The notes under the pieces: model-generated
What the model was told of the DNA's origin: nothing
The model's input: only the letters and a program-made list of their open reading frames with translations
Databases searched by the model: none
Assembly (NCBI GenBank): GCA_902363125.1
Contig: CABIZD010000012.1
Coordinates: forward strand, 1-64,000
Direction of reading: 5' to 3'
Length of the DNA stretch: 64,000 nucleotides
From: Coriobacteriaceae bacterium
Lineage (GTDB): Bacteria; Actinomycetota; Coriobacteriia; Coriobacteriales; Coriobacteriaceae
Made by a program: the position numbers and the translations under genes
Part shown: one piece after another, positions 25,689 to 34,824 of the stretch
How positions within the stretch are numbered: position 1 is the first letter of the stretch
How the letters are laid out: each line of letters starts with the position of its first letter

Positions 25689-26414
25689 ATGACGGTCTAT
25701 GTGACGGGCGATATTCACGGCGGCGTCGACATGCAAAAGCTTCGCGACTGGGATCTTGGGGATGGTCTGACAAGTGACGACTATCTCATCATCGCGGGCG
25801 ACTTTGGCTTTCCGTGGGATTTCTCTGCCGAGGAATGTGCCGACATCGCCTGGCTGGAGTCGCGCCCCTATACCGTGCTGTTTGTCGACGGCAACCACGA
25901 GCGTTTCGATCACTGGTCGGAGCGCCCCATGGAGCTGTGGCACGGCGGCCTGACGCAGCGTCTGTCGGACACCTCGCCCATCCGACGCCTGACGCGCGGT
26001 GAGGTTTTTGAGCTCGACGGCTCAACGATCTTTACCATGGGCGGCGCCACGAGCGTGGATAAGGAATACCGCATTCCGGATTCCAGCTGGTGGCCGCAGG
26101 AGCTGCCGGACGAGCGCAACTTTGAGGAGGCGCGGGCAAAGCTCGACAGCGTGGGTTGGAAGGTCGACTATGCGATCACCCATACCTGCTCCACGCGCAT
26201 GCTTTCGCCCACGCTTTACCCGGCACCTGGCTGGAATTATCCCGATGTCGATCGACTCACCACGTTTTTCGACGAGCTGGAGGACCACCTGGACTACAAG
26301 CGCTGGTACTACGGGCATTTTCATCGTGACGCCAACCCAGCCGAGTGCCACACCGTGCTCTACGACTGTATTGTCCGCCTGGGCGACGAACTCCAGCCCT
26401 GGGATGTCGCGTAG
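25689..26414 (+). CDS. Metallophosphoesterase
   Basis: A 241-residue calcineurin-like phosphoesterase. TGDIHGG at the N-terminus, AGDFGFPWD near 40, DGNHERF near 74, ITHTCSTRM near 167 and YYGHFHRD near 212 supply the metal ligands. It resembles the family often annotated simply as metallophosphoesterase in Firmicutes and Actinobacteria, with a Trp-rich middle (SSWWPQELP). Substrate unknown. ATG 25689 begins the conserved strand; an upstream in-frame ATG at 25653 adds 12 unremarkable residues. It is convergent with gluQ, with only 15 bases between stops. Confidence 0.88.
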   Translation: MTVYVTGDIHGGVDMQKLRDWDLGDGLTSDDYLIIAGDFGFPWDFSAEECADIAWLESRPYTVLFVDGNHERFDHWSERPMELWHGGLTQRLSDTSPIRRLTRGEVFELDGSTIFTMGGATSVDKEYRIPDSSWWPQELPDERNFEEARAKLDSVGWKVDYAITHTCSTRMLSPTLYPAPGWNYPDVDRLTTFFDELEDHLDYKRWYYGHFHRDANPAECHTVLYDCIVRLGDELQPWDVA

Positions 26415-26429
26415 GGGCGGGGTGGCTGG

Positions 26430-27431
26430 CTACTCGACCGTTACAGTGATGTTTTCCCGATGCGTGCGGATAACATCCCAGCTAAAGTGCTCGACCAGCT
26501 GCTCGGCAGAGCGCGGTGTGGCGTCCGGCGCGATGCCTATTTGCCCGGCGAGCCAGCCCAGTAGTGCCTCGGGCGCGCCAAAGCGGGTGCGGAGCTCGCC
26601 CAGGTCCAGGTCGCGGTCGCGCTTGGAAAGGCGGCGGCCATCCGGCGACATGAGCAGCGGAATGTGCGCGTAGTGCGGCGTGGGAAGTTCCAGCAAATGC
26701 TGCAGGTAGATTTGGCGCGGCGTGGAGCCCAGCAGATCGCATCCGCGCACGACCTCGGTGACGCCCATGGCAGCGTCGTCGACCACCACGGCTAGCTGGT
26801 AGGCAAAAACGCCGTCGCTGCGGCGCACCAAAAAGTCGCCGCATTCGGTGGCGAGTGCTTCGCATTGGGCTCCATACGTGCGGTCCACGAATTCGATCAC
26901 ATCGTTTGCGAGGTCGTCGACGGCGGGTACGCGCAGGCGCGTGGCCGGAGCGCGCAGGGCGCTGCGGCGGGCAACCTCCTCGGCAGAAAGGTCTCGGCAG
27001 GCGGCGCGGTAGATGGGCGTGCCGTCGCTCGCGTGCGGCGCGCTCGCGGCGTGGAGTTCGGCACGCGTGCAAAAACAGGGATAGGTGAGGCCGGCGTCTT
27101 GCAGCTGACGCAGGGCGTCCTCGTACAGATCCAGGCGATCGTGCTGGTAGTAGGGGCCTTCGTCCCACTCCAGTCCCAGCCAGGCCAGGTCGTCAATCAA
27201 TTGAGTGGCAAGTTCCGGGCGCTTGCAGCGATCGTCCAGGTCCTCGATGCGCAGCACGATGCTGCCGCCTTGGCTGCGGGCCGAAAGCCACGAGCACAGG
27301 CAGCTGAACACGTTGCCCAAGTGCATGCGGCCCGAGGGCGACGGGGCAAAGCGGCCCACGACGGGGGTGGGCGCTGCCGTTGCTGGTGCGTCCGCGGCGT
27401 GTGTTGCTATGTTGCGTGCGTTGATATCCAT
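26430..27431 (-). CDS. gluQ: Glutamyl-Q tRNA(Asp) synthetase
   Basis: A 333-residue truncated glutamyl-tRNA synthetase without the anticodon-binding domain. It attaches glutamate to queuosine in the anticodon of tRNA-Asp. The HIGH-type signature is in RFAPSPSGRMHLGN, the KMSKS-type loop is LSKRDRD, and the zinc site keeps the family pattern CFC ... YRAAC. Such zinc-site retention with loss of the anticodon domain defines GluQ-RS. The ATG at 27431 opens a 25-residue Ala/Thr-rich extension before the catalytic fold. Its presence implies that queuosine is made or salvaged here. Confidence 0.9.
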   Translation of the reverse strand: MDINARNIATHAADAPATAAPTPVVGRFAPSPSGRMHLGNVFSCLCSWLSARSQGGSIVLRIEDLDDRCKRPELATQLIDDLAWLGLEWDEGPYYQHDRLDLYEDALRQLQDAGLTYPCFCTRAELHAASAPHASDGTPIYRAACRDLSAEEVARRSALRAPATRLRVPAVDDLANDVIEFVDRTYGAQCEALATECGDFLVRRSDGVFAYQLAVVVDDAAMGVTEVVRGCDLLGSTPRQIYLQHLLELPTPHYAHIPLLMSPDGRRLSKRDRDLDLGELRTRFGAPEALLGWLAGQIGIAPDATPRSAEQLVEHFSWDVIRTHRENITVTVE

Positions 27432-27567
27432 GCGGACGAGTATAGCGCGGGGCTTGGCAGGGAAGGCGTTGCTGCGCTCACAAGTTGGCGGCGGTACGCA
27501 TTGCGCACGGTGGGTTTGCGGCTCAAGGTCTCGATCGCTGCGTACCGACTTAGCCTCACAAACGACA

Positions 27568-27603
27568 GAAACCCCGGCAGCTCTTCGCAACTGCCGGGGT
27601 TTC
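27568..27603. repeat. Perfect 13-bp hairpin
   Basis: GAAACCCCGGCAG (27568-27580) and CTGCCGGGGTTTC (27591-27603) are exact inverted repeats around a 10-base loop. There is no T-run of terminator length on either side. The CCGGCAG core recurs in the palindromes at 57668 and 58789. Confidence 0.7.
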
Positions 27604-27781
27604 CGCGGAAAAGGGGGACATGATCCTCGAGCGAACGGCAAAGGGGCAAACCGTTTTCGCTCAACTGCTTTATGCCCCTCGGCTGGCGGCTCAATCAGCG
27701 CGTGCCGCGCCCACACAAAGCCGCTACACCTGTGACGGAGCTGTGAAGTGGTATCTATTGCCGGGGCGGGCTATGCCAAGG

Positions 27782-27836
27782 GTGTCCCTAATGACTAGTC
27801 ATTTAAGAACGTCCCCAATGACTAGCTGCCGGGGTG
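27782..27836. repeat. GTCCC/ACTAG repeat element, copy 1
   Basis: The motif GTCCCTAATGACTAG is followed after 13 bases by GTCCCCAATGACTAG, a near-perfect direct repeat. Across the first lies the palindrome AATGACTAGTCATT (27790-27803). The phrase ACTAGTCATTTAAG also occurs at 50221, and a diverged form at 29980. It belongs to the dispersed GTCCC-type elements. Confidence 0.65.
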
Positions 27837-27946
27837 CTGGTGTGACTTTCATCCCGTTTGGCGCTCCGGTCGCCTAGATGTTCGCCATGCGTACCCGCAA
27901 ACGTGGGACAATGGCGCTGTTGGTTTTACAGACAAAGGATGTGCCT

Positions 27947-29887
27947 ATGAACACCCTCGCCGCCAAAGTCAGCCGGCAGCGCCACCTGTTTGCGCGATTC
28001 GCTTCCGTCTGCGCACTCGTCGCGCTTGCATTGCTGCTACTGCCCGCCGCCGCACACGCCGACGGTTATTCCATGACCCAGACCTATATCAGTGCCACGG
28101 TTGAGGCCGATGGATCGCTGACCGTTGTCGAGGGACGCCAGTTTGATTTCGACGACGACATCAACGGCGTGTTTTGGGAGATCAATACGGGCGCCAACCA
28201 GCAGGGCGGCACGGCGGGCGTCGATGTGCTGAGTGTCGAGGAAGAGGACACCGCGTTTAACAAAGTCGATAGCGCGAACAAGGGCGACTCTGGCGTCTAT
28301 ACGGTCGAGCAGACCGGTGACGGCGTAAGGATTAAGGTGTTCAGCCCTCACGAGAGCGGCGACAGCGCGACCTATTACGTGAGCTATACCATGACCGGTG
28401 CGGTTATGAACTGGGCCGATACCGCCGAGCTCTACTGGAAGTTTGTGGGCGACGGCTGGTCTGCGGATTCCGATGACGTCGAGATGGAAGTGCGCTTCGC
28501 AAATGCCACTGCCGGGACGGCGGCCGTCAAAGGCGATAACTTCCGCGCATGGGGCCACGGTCCGCTGACGGGCGACGTGTCGCTCGATGCGGACGAACCC
28601 ATGGTCACCTATACCATTCCCTGCGTGCATCAGGGCGAATTCGCCGAGGCACGCATCGCCTTCCCTAGCGACTGGGTGCCGCAGCTTGCCGCTTCGGGCG
28701 AAGAGCGCATGTCAACGATCCTGAGCGAAGAGAAGGAATGGGCCGACGAAGCTAACGCCCGCCGCGCTCACGCTCGCATGATTGCCAATGCACTTGCCGT
28801 GCTAAGTGTTGTTGCGGCGGTGGCCTTTACCGGCACAATCGTTATGCTCAAGCTGCGCAAGCGCAAGCCCAAGCCGTTTTTCCAGGACGAATATTTCCGC
28901 GATGTGCCCTCGGCCGACCATCCCGCCGTGCTTTCGGCCCTCATGAGCTGGAACGAGGTGCCCGATCAGGCATATATCGCCACGCTCATGAAGCTCACTG
29001 ACGACCGTGTGATCAAGCTGGAGCAGGCGACCGTGACCAAGGCCAAGAAGGGTCTGTTGGGGCGTGAAAAAGAAGAGCAGACGTATCGCGTGACGGTGAG
29101 TGATGCGGGCTGGAAGTCGGCCAAGGGCATTGACCACATGGTGCTCAAGGTCTTCTTTGCCGGTACTAAGCCTGACGAGAACGGCGATCGCTCGCGCACG
29201 TTCGACGAGCTGCAGCACTACGTCAAGCAGCATGCTACACCCGTGGGCGACAAGCTCGAGGACTATCAGAACACCGTTAAGGGCAAGCTGGCCGATAGCG
29301 AGTACGTTGCCTCGGACGGCATTGTCGCAATGGTGTTTTGCCTGGTTCTTGGTATCCTGATTGCCTTTGTTCCCGTGGGATCCATCTTCTTTACCGATGG
29401 CGCACAGGCGAACATTATCGCCGCGGTTATCTCGGTGCCGATTGTGCTGGTGGGTATCGGCGTGGGCCTTACGTTCCGCCGCTTTACGCCGGAGGGCGCC
29501 GAGGTGGCGGCTCGCTGCAAGGCACTTAAGCATTGGCTCGAGGACTTCACGCGTCTAAAGGAAGCCGTCCCCGGCGATCTGGTGCTGTGGAACAAGCTGC
29601 TGGTGATGGGCGTGGCGCTGGGTGTTTCCAAGGAAGTGCTGCGTCAGCTTGCCGAGGCCGTGCCGCCCGAGGTGCGCGAGGCCGACGGCTTCTATGACAA
29701 TTATCCCTGCTACTGGTGGTACTACCATCATTACGGTACCGAGTCCCCGCTCGATTCATTCGATGACGTGTATCACGAGACCATCCGTGAGCTGGCGTCG
29801 AGTTCCGATAGCTCGAGCGGCGGCGGTGGCGGCTTCTCGGGCGGCGGAGGCGGCGGCGTCGGCGGAGGCGGCGGCGGAACGTTCTAA
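27947..29887 (+). CDS. DUF2207 membrane protein with Gly-rich tail
   Basis: A 646-residue protein with a signal peptide (cleavage after AHA near 37), an extracytoplasmic beta-rich domain (about 40-275) and a membrane helix near 285-305. A cytoplasmic domain (310-455, with the DUF2207-type motif SADHPAVLSALMSWNEVPDQAYIATLMKL), a two-helix membrane hairpin near 470-520, and a C-terminus of Gly and Ser runs ending GGGGGGTF follow. This is the usual DUF2207 plan; the role is unknown. The ATG at 27947 follows AAAGGA by 7 bases and starts the signal peptide. An upstream in-frame ATG at 27878 lacks a ribosome binding site. Confidence 0.85.
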   Translation: MNTLAAKVSRQRHLFARFASVCALVALALLLLPAAAHADGYSMTQTYISATVEADGSLTVVEGRQFDFDDDINGVFWEINTGANQQGGTAGVDVLSVEEEDTAFNKVDSANKGDSGVYTVEQTGDGVRIKVFSPHESGDSATYYVSYTMTGAVMNWADTAELYWKFVGDGWSADSDDVEMEVRFANATAGTAAVKGDNFRAWGHGPLTGDVSLDADEPMVTYTIPCVHQGEFAEARIAFPSDWVPQLAASGEERMSTILSEEKEWADEANARRAHARMIANALAVLSVVAAVAFTGTIVMLKLRKRKPKPFFQDEYFRDVPSADHPAVLSALMSWNEVPDQAYIATLMKLTDDRVIKLEQATVTKAKKGLLGREKEEQTYRVTVSDAGWKSAKGIDHMVLKVFFAGTKPDENGDRSRTFDELQHYVKQHATPVGDKLEDYQNTVKGKLADSEYVASDGIVAMVFCLVLGILIAFVPVGSIFFTDGAQANIIAAVISVPIVLVGIGVGLTFRRFTPEGAEVAARCKALKHWLEDFTRLKEAVPGDLVLWNKLLVMGVALGVSKEVLRQLAEAVPPEVREADGFYDNYPCYWWYYHHYGTESPLDSFDDVYHETIRELASSSDSSSGGGGGFSGGGGGGVGGGGGGTF

Positions 29888-29901
29888 CGGTCGTAAATTA
29901 T

Positions 29902-29949
29902 GGGATGGGCTTTTCTCGACAGCCGTCGGGGAAAGCCCATCCCCTTTTT
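29902..29949 (+). terminator. Terminator after the DUF2207 gene
   Basis: GGGATGGGCTTTTC (29902-29915) pairs with GGAAAGCCCATCCC (29930-29943), with a wobble near the loop, and C then TTTTT follow. A strong rho-independent terminator. Confidence 0.88.
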
Positions 29950-29967
29950 ACGCGCTACCTACGAAGA

Positions 29968-30074
29968 CTGTCCCCAGCAACTAATCATTTAAGAACGTTT
30001 CCAACGACTAGGTGCGGTTGCTGCCAAGGAGTGTCCCGGGGTGCCGGCACAAAAGGAACGTCCCTAACTGCTGG
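29968..30074. repeat. GTCCC-type repeat element, composite copy
   Basis: The stretch carries CTGTCCCCAGCAACTAATCATTTAAG, a diverged form of the element at 27782, then GTGTCCCGGGGTGCCGGCAC and AAAAGGAACGTCCCTAACTGC. The last part equals the right arm of the 57668 and 58789 palindromes (GGAACGTCCCTAACTGCC). Two element types are thus joined between convergent genes. Confidence 0.6.
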
Positions 30075-30076
30075 GT

Positions 30077-30718
30077 TTAGGCTGTTAGGTCGAGTTCGTA
30101 GAGAAAGCTTTCGCGCGGCATGTCGTGACGGCGCTCTTCGCGGTTGGCGCGGTGCGTGGCCGTGCGCTTAAAGCCGTGCAGCTCGTAGAACTTCCACGAG
30201 CAGTTGGAGTCGGTGTACAGGTGCGCCCTCGTCGCTCCAAGCGAGGACAGGTGCGAGACCGCGGCATCGAGCAGAACCGTGCCAACGCCCAGGCCATGGA
30301 CATCGCGATCCACGGCAAGCAGCGTGACCTCGTTGTCGTGCGGCAACGGGCTGCTCTCGAGCAGGCGGTTGTTGGTTCGGATGGTTGCGCGCACAAACGA
30401 GAGATACTCGGCGCAGGCATCAGGCTCCAGCTCACGCATCTGCGATAGCAGTGCGCGTTCGGTATCCATCCAATGCTCGTTGATAGTGACGCCGGAGTTC
30501 TGTCCTGCGCGTGCAAGTGCAATGCCGCGCGCCTCGCCGTCAATCACCGCAACCTGCGAAAACGTCGATGACGAAAGGCAATAGGCGAGGTCGCACGCGG
30601 CCTCAAGGCGGTTGTACTCATCGTTATCCGAATTGTTATGCCAAAGTTGCTGCAGAATCAGCGCGATGGCGTCGAAGTCTTCGGTATCAAACGGTCGGTA
30701 GAGAACCCGCGAGACCAT
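30077..30718 (-). CDS. GNAT-family acetyltransferase
   Basis: A 213-residue GNAT protein. The acetyl-CoA loop is in LLAVDRDVHGLGVGTVLLDAAVSHL near 130-155, and the C-terminal strand/loop YTDSNCSWKFYELHGFKR is typical of the fold. The N-terminal half (FDTEDFDAIALILQQLW) is the usual substrate side. Substrate unknown. AGAGG lies 6 bases before the ATG. It is monocistronic between the repeat element and purH. Confidence 0.85.
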   Translation of the reverse strand: MVSRVLYRPFDTEDFDAIALILQQLWHNNSDNDEYNRLEAACDLAYCLSSSTFSQVAVIDGEARGIALARAGQNSGVTINEHWMDTERALLSQMRELEPDACAEYLSFVRATIRTNNRLLESSPLPHDNEVTLLAVDRDVHGLGVGTVLLDAAVSHLSSLGATRAHLYTDSNCSWKFYELHGFKRTATHRANREERRHDMPRESFLYELDLTA

Positions 30719-30983
30719 GGTGCCTCTTTCTTTTGCGGATGCATATCGAGCACAGTTCTACCACGCCATTGGCATCAAATTATGGTGCCCCTGTGTTCCA
30801 TGAACTCACCGTGCCCATCCCCTCCGCGTGCAAACTTTTTCTGCACATGCGCCCGTTGCGGGATGCATCGATGCGCTCGATGCGCTACATTAAATCAGTA
30901 TTTTCAATGCCGCTGCGCGAGCGCTGCAGATCGACGTATCACCGACTCACAGAGCACGGCGGCGTACCAGACAGGAGGACTGC

Positions 30984-32591
30984 ATGGGATCTGATGTGAA
31001 GATCGCACGCGCGTTGATCTCGGTTACCGATAAGACGGGCGTCGTCGATTTCGCACGGACGCTGGTCGATGACTTTGGCGTCGAGATCATCTCTACGGGC
31101 GGCACGGCTCGTGCCATCGAGGACGCGGGCGTTCCCGTAACCCCCATCGAGGAGTTCACGGGCTATCCCGAGATGATGGACGGCCGCGTTAAGACCCTGC
31201 ACCCCAAGGTTCATGGCGCGCTGCTGGCCCGCCGCGATTCCGAGCAACACATGCAGGAGGCGGCTCAGCACGGCATTAAGCTGATCGATTTGGTCGTCGT
31301 CAACCTGTACGAGTTCGAGAAGACCGTCGCCAACCCCGAGGTCACCTTCGCGGACGCCATCGAGCACATCGACATCGGTGGCCCCTCCATGCTGCGCTCT
31401 GCCGCCAAGAACGCCACGAGCGTTACCGTCATTTCCGACCCGGCCGACTATGATGCCGTCCTGGCCGAGATGCACGAGACCGGTGGCTGCACCACGCTTT
31501 CCACCCGTCGTCGCCTGCAGGTGAAGGTCTACCAGACCACCGCCGCCTACGACACGGCCATCTCCCGCTGGCTCGCCGCCCAGGCAAGCGACGTGGCGGA
31601 CACCTCTGCCAAGCTCGAGATTTCGCTGGAGAAGGTCGACGACCTGCGCTATGGCGAGAACCCGCAGCAGAAAGCCACAGTCTATCGCTTTGCCGAGGGC
31701 TGCGAGAACACCGCGAGCTCGCAGTTCCCGCTCGTGGGCTCCAAGCAGATCCAGGGCAAGCCGCTCAGCTACAACAACTATTTGGATGCCGACGCCGCTT
31801 GGAACCTGGTCCGCGAGTTCGACGAGCCGGCCTGCGTAATCCTCAAGCACCAGAACCCCTGCGGTTCCGCCGTTGCCGAGGACATCACGGCTGCCTACGA
31901 CCGCGCTTTTGTCTGCGATCCCAAGAGTGCCTTTGGCGGCATCATCGCCTGCAACCGCGAGGTTCCCTTTGATCTGGTTGAGCACTTTGCCGATCAGAAC
32001 AAGCAGTTCGTCGAGGTCATCATTGCCCCGAGCTACACCGCCGAGGCGCTCGAGCGCATGGCCAAGCGCCCCAACCTGCGCGTGTTGGCGACCGGCGGCG
32101 TGGACCACGGCGCTCAGGTGGAGCTGCGCTCCGTCGACGGCGGCATGCTGGTGCAGGAGGTCGACCACGTGACCGAGGATCCCGCGACCTTTACGTTCCC
32201 CACCGACCGCAAGCCCACCGACGCCGAGATGGCCGAGCTCGAGTTTGCCTGGAAGGTCTGCAAGGGCGTTAAGTCCAACGCCATCCTGGTCTCCAAGGGT
32301 AAGGCCGGCATTGGCATGGGCCCCGGTCAGCCCAACCGCGTTGACTCTGCGCTGCTTGCCTGCGAGCGCGCCGAGGACTTCTGCGAGCGCGAGGGCGTGG
32401 AGAAGGGCGGCTTTGCCTGTGCAAGCGACGCGTTCTTCCCGTTCCGCGACAACGTCGACGTGCTTGCCGAGCATGGTGTGACCTGCATCATCCAGCCCGG
32501 CGGCTCCAAGCGCGACGACGAAAGCATCCAGGCCTGCAATGAGCACAATATTGCTATGGTGTTTACGGGCGCTCGCCACTTCCGCCACTAA
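30984..32591 (+). CDS. purH: Bifunctional AICAR transformylase/IMP cyclohydrolase
   Basis: A 535-residue enzyme that catalyses the last two steps of IMP synthesis. The N-terminal cyclohydrolase domain (about 1-200) shows [28 protein letters not shown] and [21 protein letters not shown]. The transformylase domain shows [35 protein letters not shown] and the C-terminal [23 protein letters not shown] enters from purine synthesis and also from HisF. AGGAGG lies 5 bases before the ATG. No other pur gene is adjacent. Confidence 0.97.
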   Translation: MGSDVKIARALISVTDKTGVVDFARTLVDDFGVEIISTGGTARAIEDAGVPVTPIEEFTGYPEMMDGRVKTLHPKVHGALLARRDSEQHMQEAAQHGIKLIDLVVVNLYEFEKTVANPEVTFADAIEHIDIGGPSMLRSAAKNATSVTVISDPADYDAVLAEMHETGGCTTLSTRRRLQVKVYQTTAAYDTAISRWLAAQASDVADTSAKLEISLEKVDDLRYGENPQQKATVYRFAEGCENTASSQFPLVGSKQIQGKPLSYNNYLDADAAWNLVREFDEPACVILKHQNPCGSAVAEDITAAYDRAFVCDPKSAFGGIIACNREVPFDLVEHFADQNKQFVEVIIAPSYTAEALERMAKRPNLRVLATGGVDHGAQVELRSVDGGMLVQEVDHVTEDPATFTFPTDRKPTDAEMAELEFAWKVCKGVKSNAILVSKGKAGIGMGPGQPNRVDSALLACERAEDFCEREGVEKGGFACASDAFFPFRDNVDVLAEHGVTCIIQPGGSKRDDESIQACNEHNIAMVFTGARHFRH

Positions 32592-32620
32592 GTTCTGCCT
32601 TGGGACAAAATAATCTCCGC

Positions 32621-32656
32621 AAAAGACGGCTGCTCCGTTTGGAGGGCCGTCTTTTT
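32621..32656 (+). terminator. Terminator after purH
   Basis: AAAAGACGGC (32621-32630) and GCCGTCTTTT (32646-32655) form a perfect 10-bp stem with a 15-base loop and a T-run within the right arm. Confidence 0.9.
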
Positions 32657-32672
32657 GGTATAAGAGGACGGA

Positions 32673-33407
32673 ATGACTAACACGAAAGGTATGACCATGC
32701 CCCAGATTGATGATGCCGAGCTGTTTGGCAATGCCGAGGATCAGCGTGCGTACGAGGAATTTTGCGCCAATCAGGAGGCGGTCGAGAAGTTCACGCTCGA
32801 CAAGCCCGCGCTTGTCTGTCGTTGGCGCATGTCCAACAAAAAGGTGCCCATGCTCAACCGCCACATTCGTGCGCTGTCCGAGCGCCTGGTGCAGGGCGAG
32901 CCGCTTACCCATAACATGCTCAGCTGGGCCAAGCAGCACGTTGAGTGGTCGCTTGCCGAGGGCGATTACACGGCACGCGACGGCGTGCTCATGCTGGTGA
33001 TCGACGTCAACGGCAACGCCGCCATGACGGTGGGGGAGTACGAGCCGCTCGCCGATACGTCGGCCAAGGCGCTGCGTGCCCGTTCCGCCGAGGCCCGCTC
33101 CGAGGCCGACGAGACCGGCGTGGCGCCCGAGTTGCTCGCCGCCGTCAACAACGGCGAGCTTGCCTTTGTGGCGCCGGCGGACGAGTGCCTGTGCGGCACG
33201 GCGACGCTCATCGAGCAGCTGGCCCAGACCAAGGGCATCCCGGTCACGCGCGTAGACATTCCCGCGCAGCTTAAGGGCGCGCTGTTCCTAGTGAGCGACG
33301 AGCACGGCGTGGTCCCCGCAACCGAGACGGACGCTGCGGAGGCCGACGCCGCCACGGTCGCCTTCTTCGCCGACGGCTACGAAAAGCTCCGTGCCCGCCG
33401 CTCCTAA
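32673..33407 (+). CDS. Protein of unknown function
   Basis: A 244-residue soluble, acidic protein I do not recognise. The middle (LDKPALVCRWRMSNKKVPMLNRHIRALSERLVQG...HNMLSWAKQHVEWSLAEG) looks helical, and the C-terminal part looks like mixed alpha/beta (GELAFVAPADECLCGTATLIEQL). No metal or nucleotide motif stands out. The start is uncertain: ATG 32673 follows AGAGGACGGA, while ATG 32697 follows AAAGG by 7 bases and gives 236 residues. It has its own transcription unit after the purH terminator. Confidence 0.75.
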   Translation: MTNTKGMTMPQIDDAELFGNAEDQRAYEEFCANQEAVEKFTLDKPALVCRWRMSNKKVPMLNRHIRALSERLVQGEPLTHNMLSWAKQHVEWSLAEGDYTARDGVLMLVIDVNGNAAMTVGEYEPLADTSAKALRARSAEARSEADETGVAPELLAAVNNGELAFVAPADECLCGTATLIEQLAQTKGIPVTRVDIPAQLKGALFLVSDEHGVVPATETDAAEADAATVAFFADGYEKLRARRS

Positions 33408-33425
33408 CCTCAATGCGGGGTTGGC

Positions 33426-34607
33426 TTACTGAAGCGAGCGAGCGCGTTCGATGGCGTAGGCGAGCGACAGCTGCTCCATCTCCGGGGCGCATTTGTAGCT
33501 CAGTCCGGTGAGAGCCGTCACCTTATCGAGGCGATATCGAATCGTGTTCGGGTGCTGGCTAGTCTGCTTGGCGGTTCGCTCGATACGTCGGTCGTTCTCA
33601 ATGAATGCGGCGAGCGTGGATTCCAGTTCGCTGCCATGCTCACTGTCGTGCTCACGTATCGGCGAGAGAATCGCCTCCGAGAACGATCGCATCTCCGGGG
33701 TTTCCGCAAAAGGCATCACGGTTCTCAGGATGCCGAGCTGCGTATAGCGGACGGGACCCTCGGCTCGTTGACAAGATAGGCGCTGTGCGTAAATCGCCTG
33801 CGAGATCGCCTGCGCCACCGCCTCGTCTCCAAACAGAATATCGCTGATGCCGAGCCCTTCCGCTCCGCCATCGATGTCGCTAGCCTCGATGAGCTCCGTG
33901 AGCGCCTGCACGATTCGCTCTACATCGAGCGTCTGTTCCGAGTCACTTGTCGCTACGAATAACAAACCTCCGTCGTAGGGTGCCAGCATGTTGTGGCATC
34001 CGGCGAGGGTCGATTTTGCACAGAGACGTTCGATTTGCAAAAACGTACGCGGGTCGAGGGGCTCTGCAAACGATGCGAACAGGGCGACCGCTTCGTCCAG
34101 AAATGACGGGTTGAGACCTCGGATGCGTCGGCAGATGGACTCGGGCGATACGTCTGTCCTCAGGGCATCGATCTCGCGCTGCGCGAAGTCGATGGACGCG
34201 AGCTGCTCGATATGCCGTTTGACCTCATAGATGACGCTGTCAAAGAACAGTGAGTCGTCGGTCGTGAGAAAGACCGGGTAGTGCCGCGCGTTGGCGTAGC
34301 GGATGGCTTGGTCGGGAATCGGGATGTGCAGGACGTTTTTGATGATGAGACCGCTCGTTCCCTTGGCGACGAGGTATTTCACGGCTTCAGTGATGAGGTA
34401 CGGGTCGTCCTTCGCATAGAGGAAAGTGCTGAGGATGATCTCGTCTGAGCTGAAGTTGACGCGCTGGTACTTGTTCTTGAGGCCGGGCATGAGTTCATAA
34501 TCGAGGATCCCGACGCCAGAGACGGCACGCGAGACGCCATCGCTGCCGGCGATTAGACGGACCGACCCCTCATATTCCCGTGAGAAGTCCGAGATGGTGT
34601 ATAGCAT
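33426..34607 (-). CDS. PucR-family transcriptional regulator
   Basis: A 393-residue regulator. Residues 1-125 are a purine-catabolism (PucR) N-terminal domain (SVRLIAGSDGVSRAVSGVGILDYELMPGL). The middle is a poorly conserved GGDEF-like region, and residues about 335-390 are the helix-turn-helix typical of the family (RIERTAKQTSQHPNTIRYRLDKVTALTGL). PucR proteins control purine, amino-acid or polyamine use, often of a divergent neighbour. The neighbour here is a cyclodeaminase-like/aminotransferase operon on the opposite strand. The ATG at 34607 lies 8 bases after AAGG; the in-frame ATG at 34628 lacks a site. Confidence 0.88.
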   Translation of the reverse strand: MLYTISDFSREYEGSVRLIAGSDGVSRAVSGVGILDYELMPGLKNKYQRVNFSSDEIILSTFLYAKDDPYLITEAVKYLVAKGTSGLIIKNVLHIPIPDQAIRYANARHYPVFLTTDDSLFFDSVIYEVKRHIEQLASIDFAQREIDALRTDVSPESICRRIRGLNPSFLDEAVALFASFAEPLDPRTFLQIERLCAKSTLAGCHNMLAPYDGGLLFVATSDSEQTLDVERIVQALTELIEASDIDGGAEGLGISDILFGDEAVAQAISQAIYAQRLSCQRAEGPVRYTQLGILRTVMPFAETPEMRSFSEAILSPIREHDSEHGSELESTLAAFIENDRRIERTAKQTSQHPNTIRYRLDKVTALTGLSYKCAPEMEQLSLAYAIERARSLQ

Positions 34608-34824
34608 CAGCATCACCTTGTAAATCATTACAATAAGTACCTGTACAAATAGGATAATCGCACATCAGTATGCCGTTGATGCGAGAAATAGTTCAAATAC
34701 CTGCTGAAAGAACGAAAAATCAGATCGAGAATCGTTGTAGATTCCAACAAGAAATGATCCTTGGCGGCATCGTTACTAAACCGTACAGTGAAGCAACGTA
34801 AAGCTTTCGCTGAGAGGAGCGATG

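Larger units (their letters stand above)
27432..27946. other. Long intergenic region with hairpin and GTCCC elements
   Basis: This 515-base gap, the longest in the window, contains a perfect hairpin at 27568-27603, a G/C-poor stretch with AACGGCAAAGGGGCAAACCG near 27632-27651, and a GTCCC/ACTAG repeat element at 27782-27836. Several short overlapping frames cross it but none has a ribosome binding site or protein-like composition. It looks like a landing area for small palindromic elements. Confidence 0.55.

Noticed and set aside
29810..29885. GGC/GGA-rich stretch as a DNA repeat
   Set aside because: It encodes the Gly-rich C-terminus typical of DUF2207 proteins.
30939..32939. Leftward open frame of 666 codons opposite purH
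   Set aside because: Antisense to purH and the following gene; no conserved motif and no start signal.
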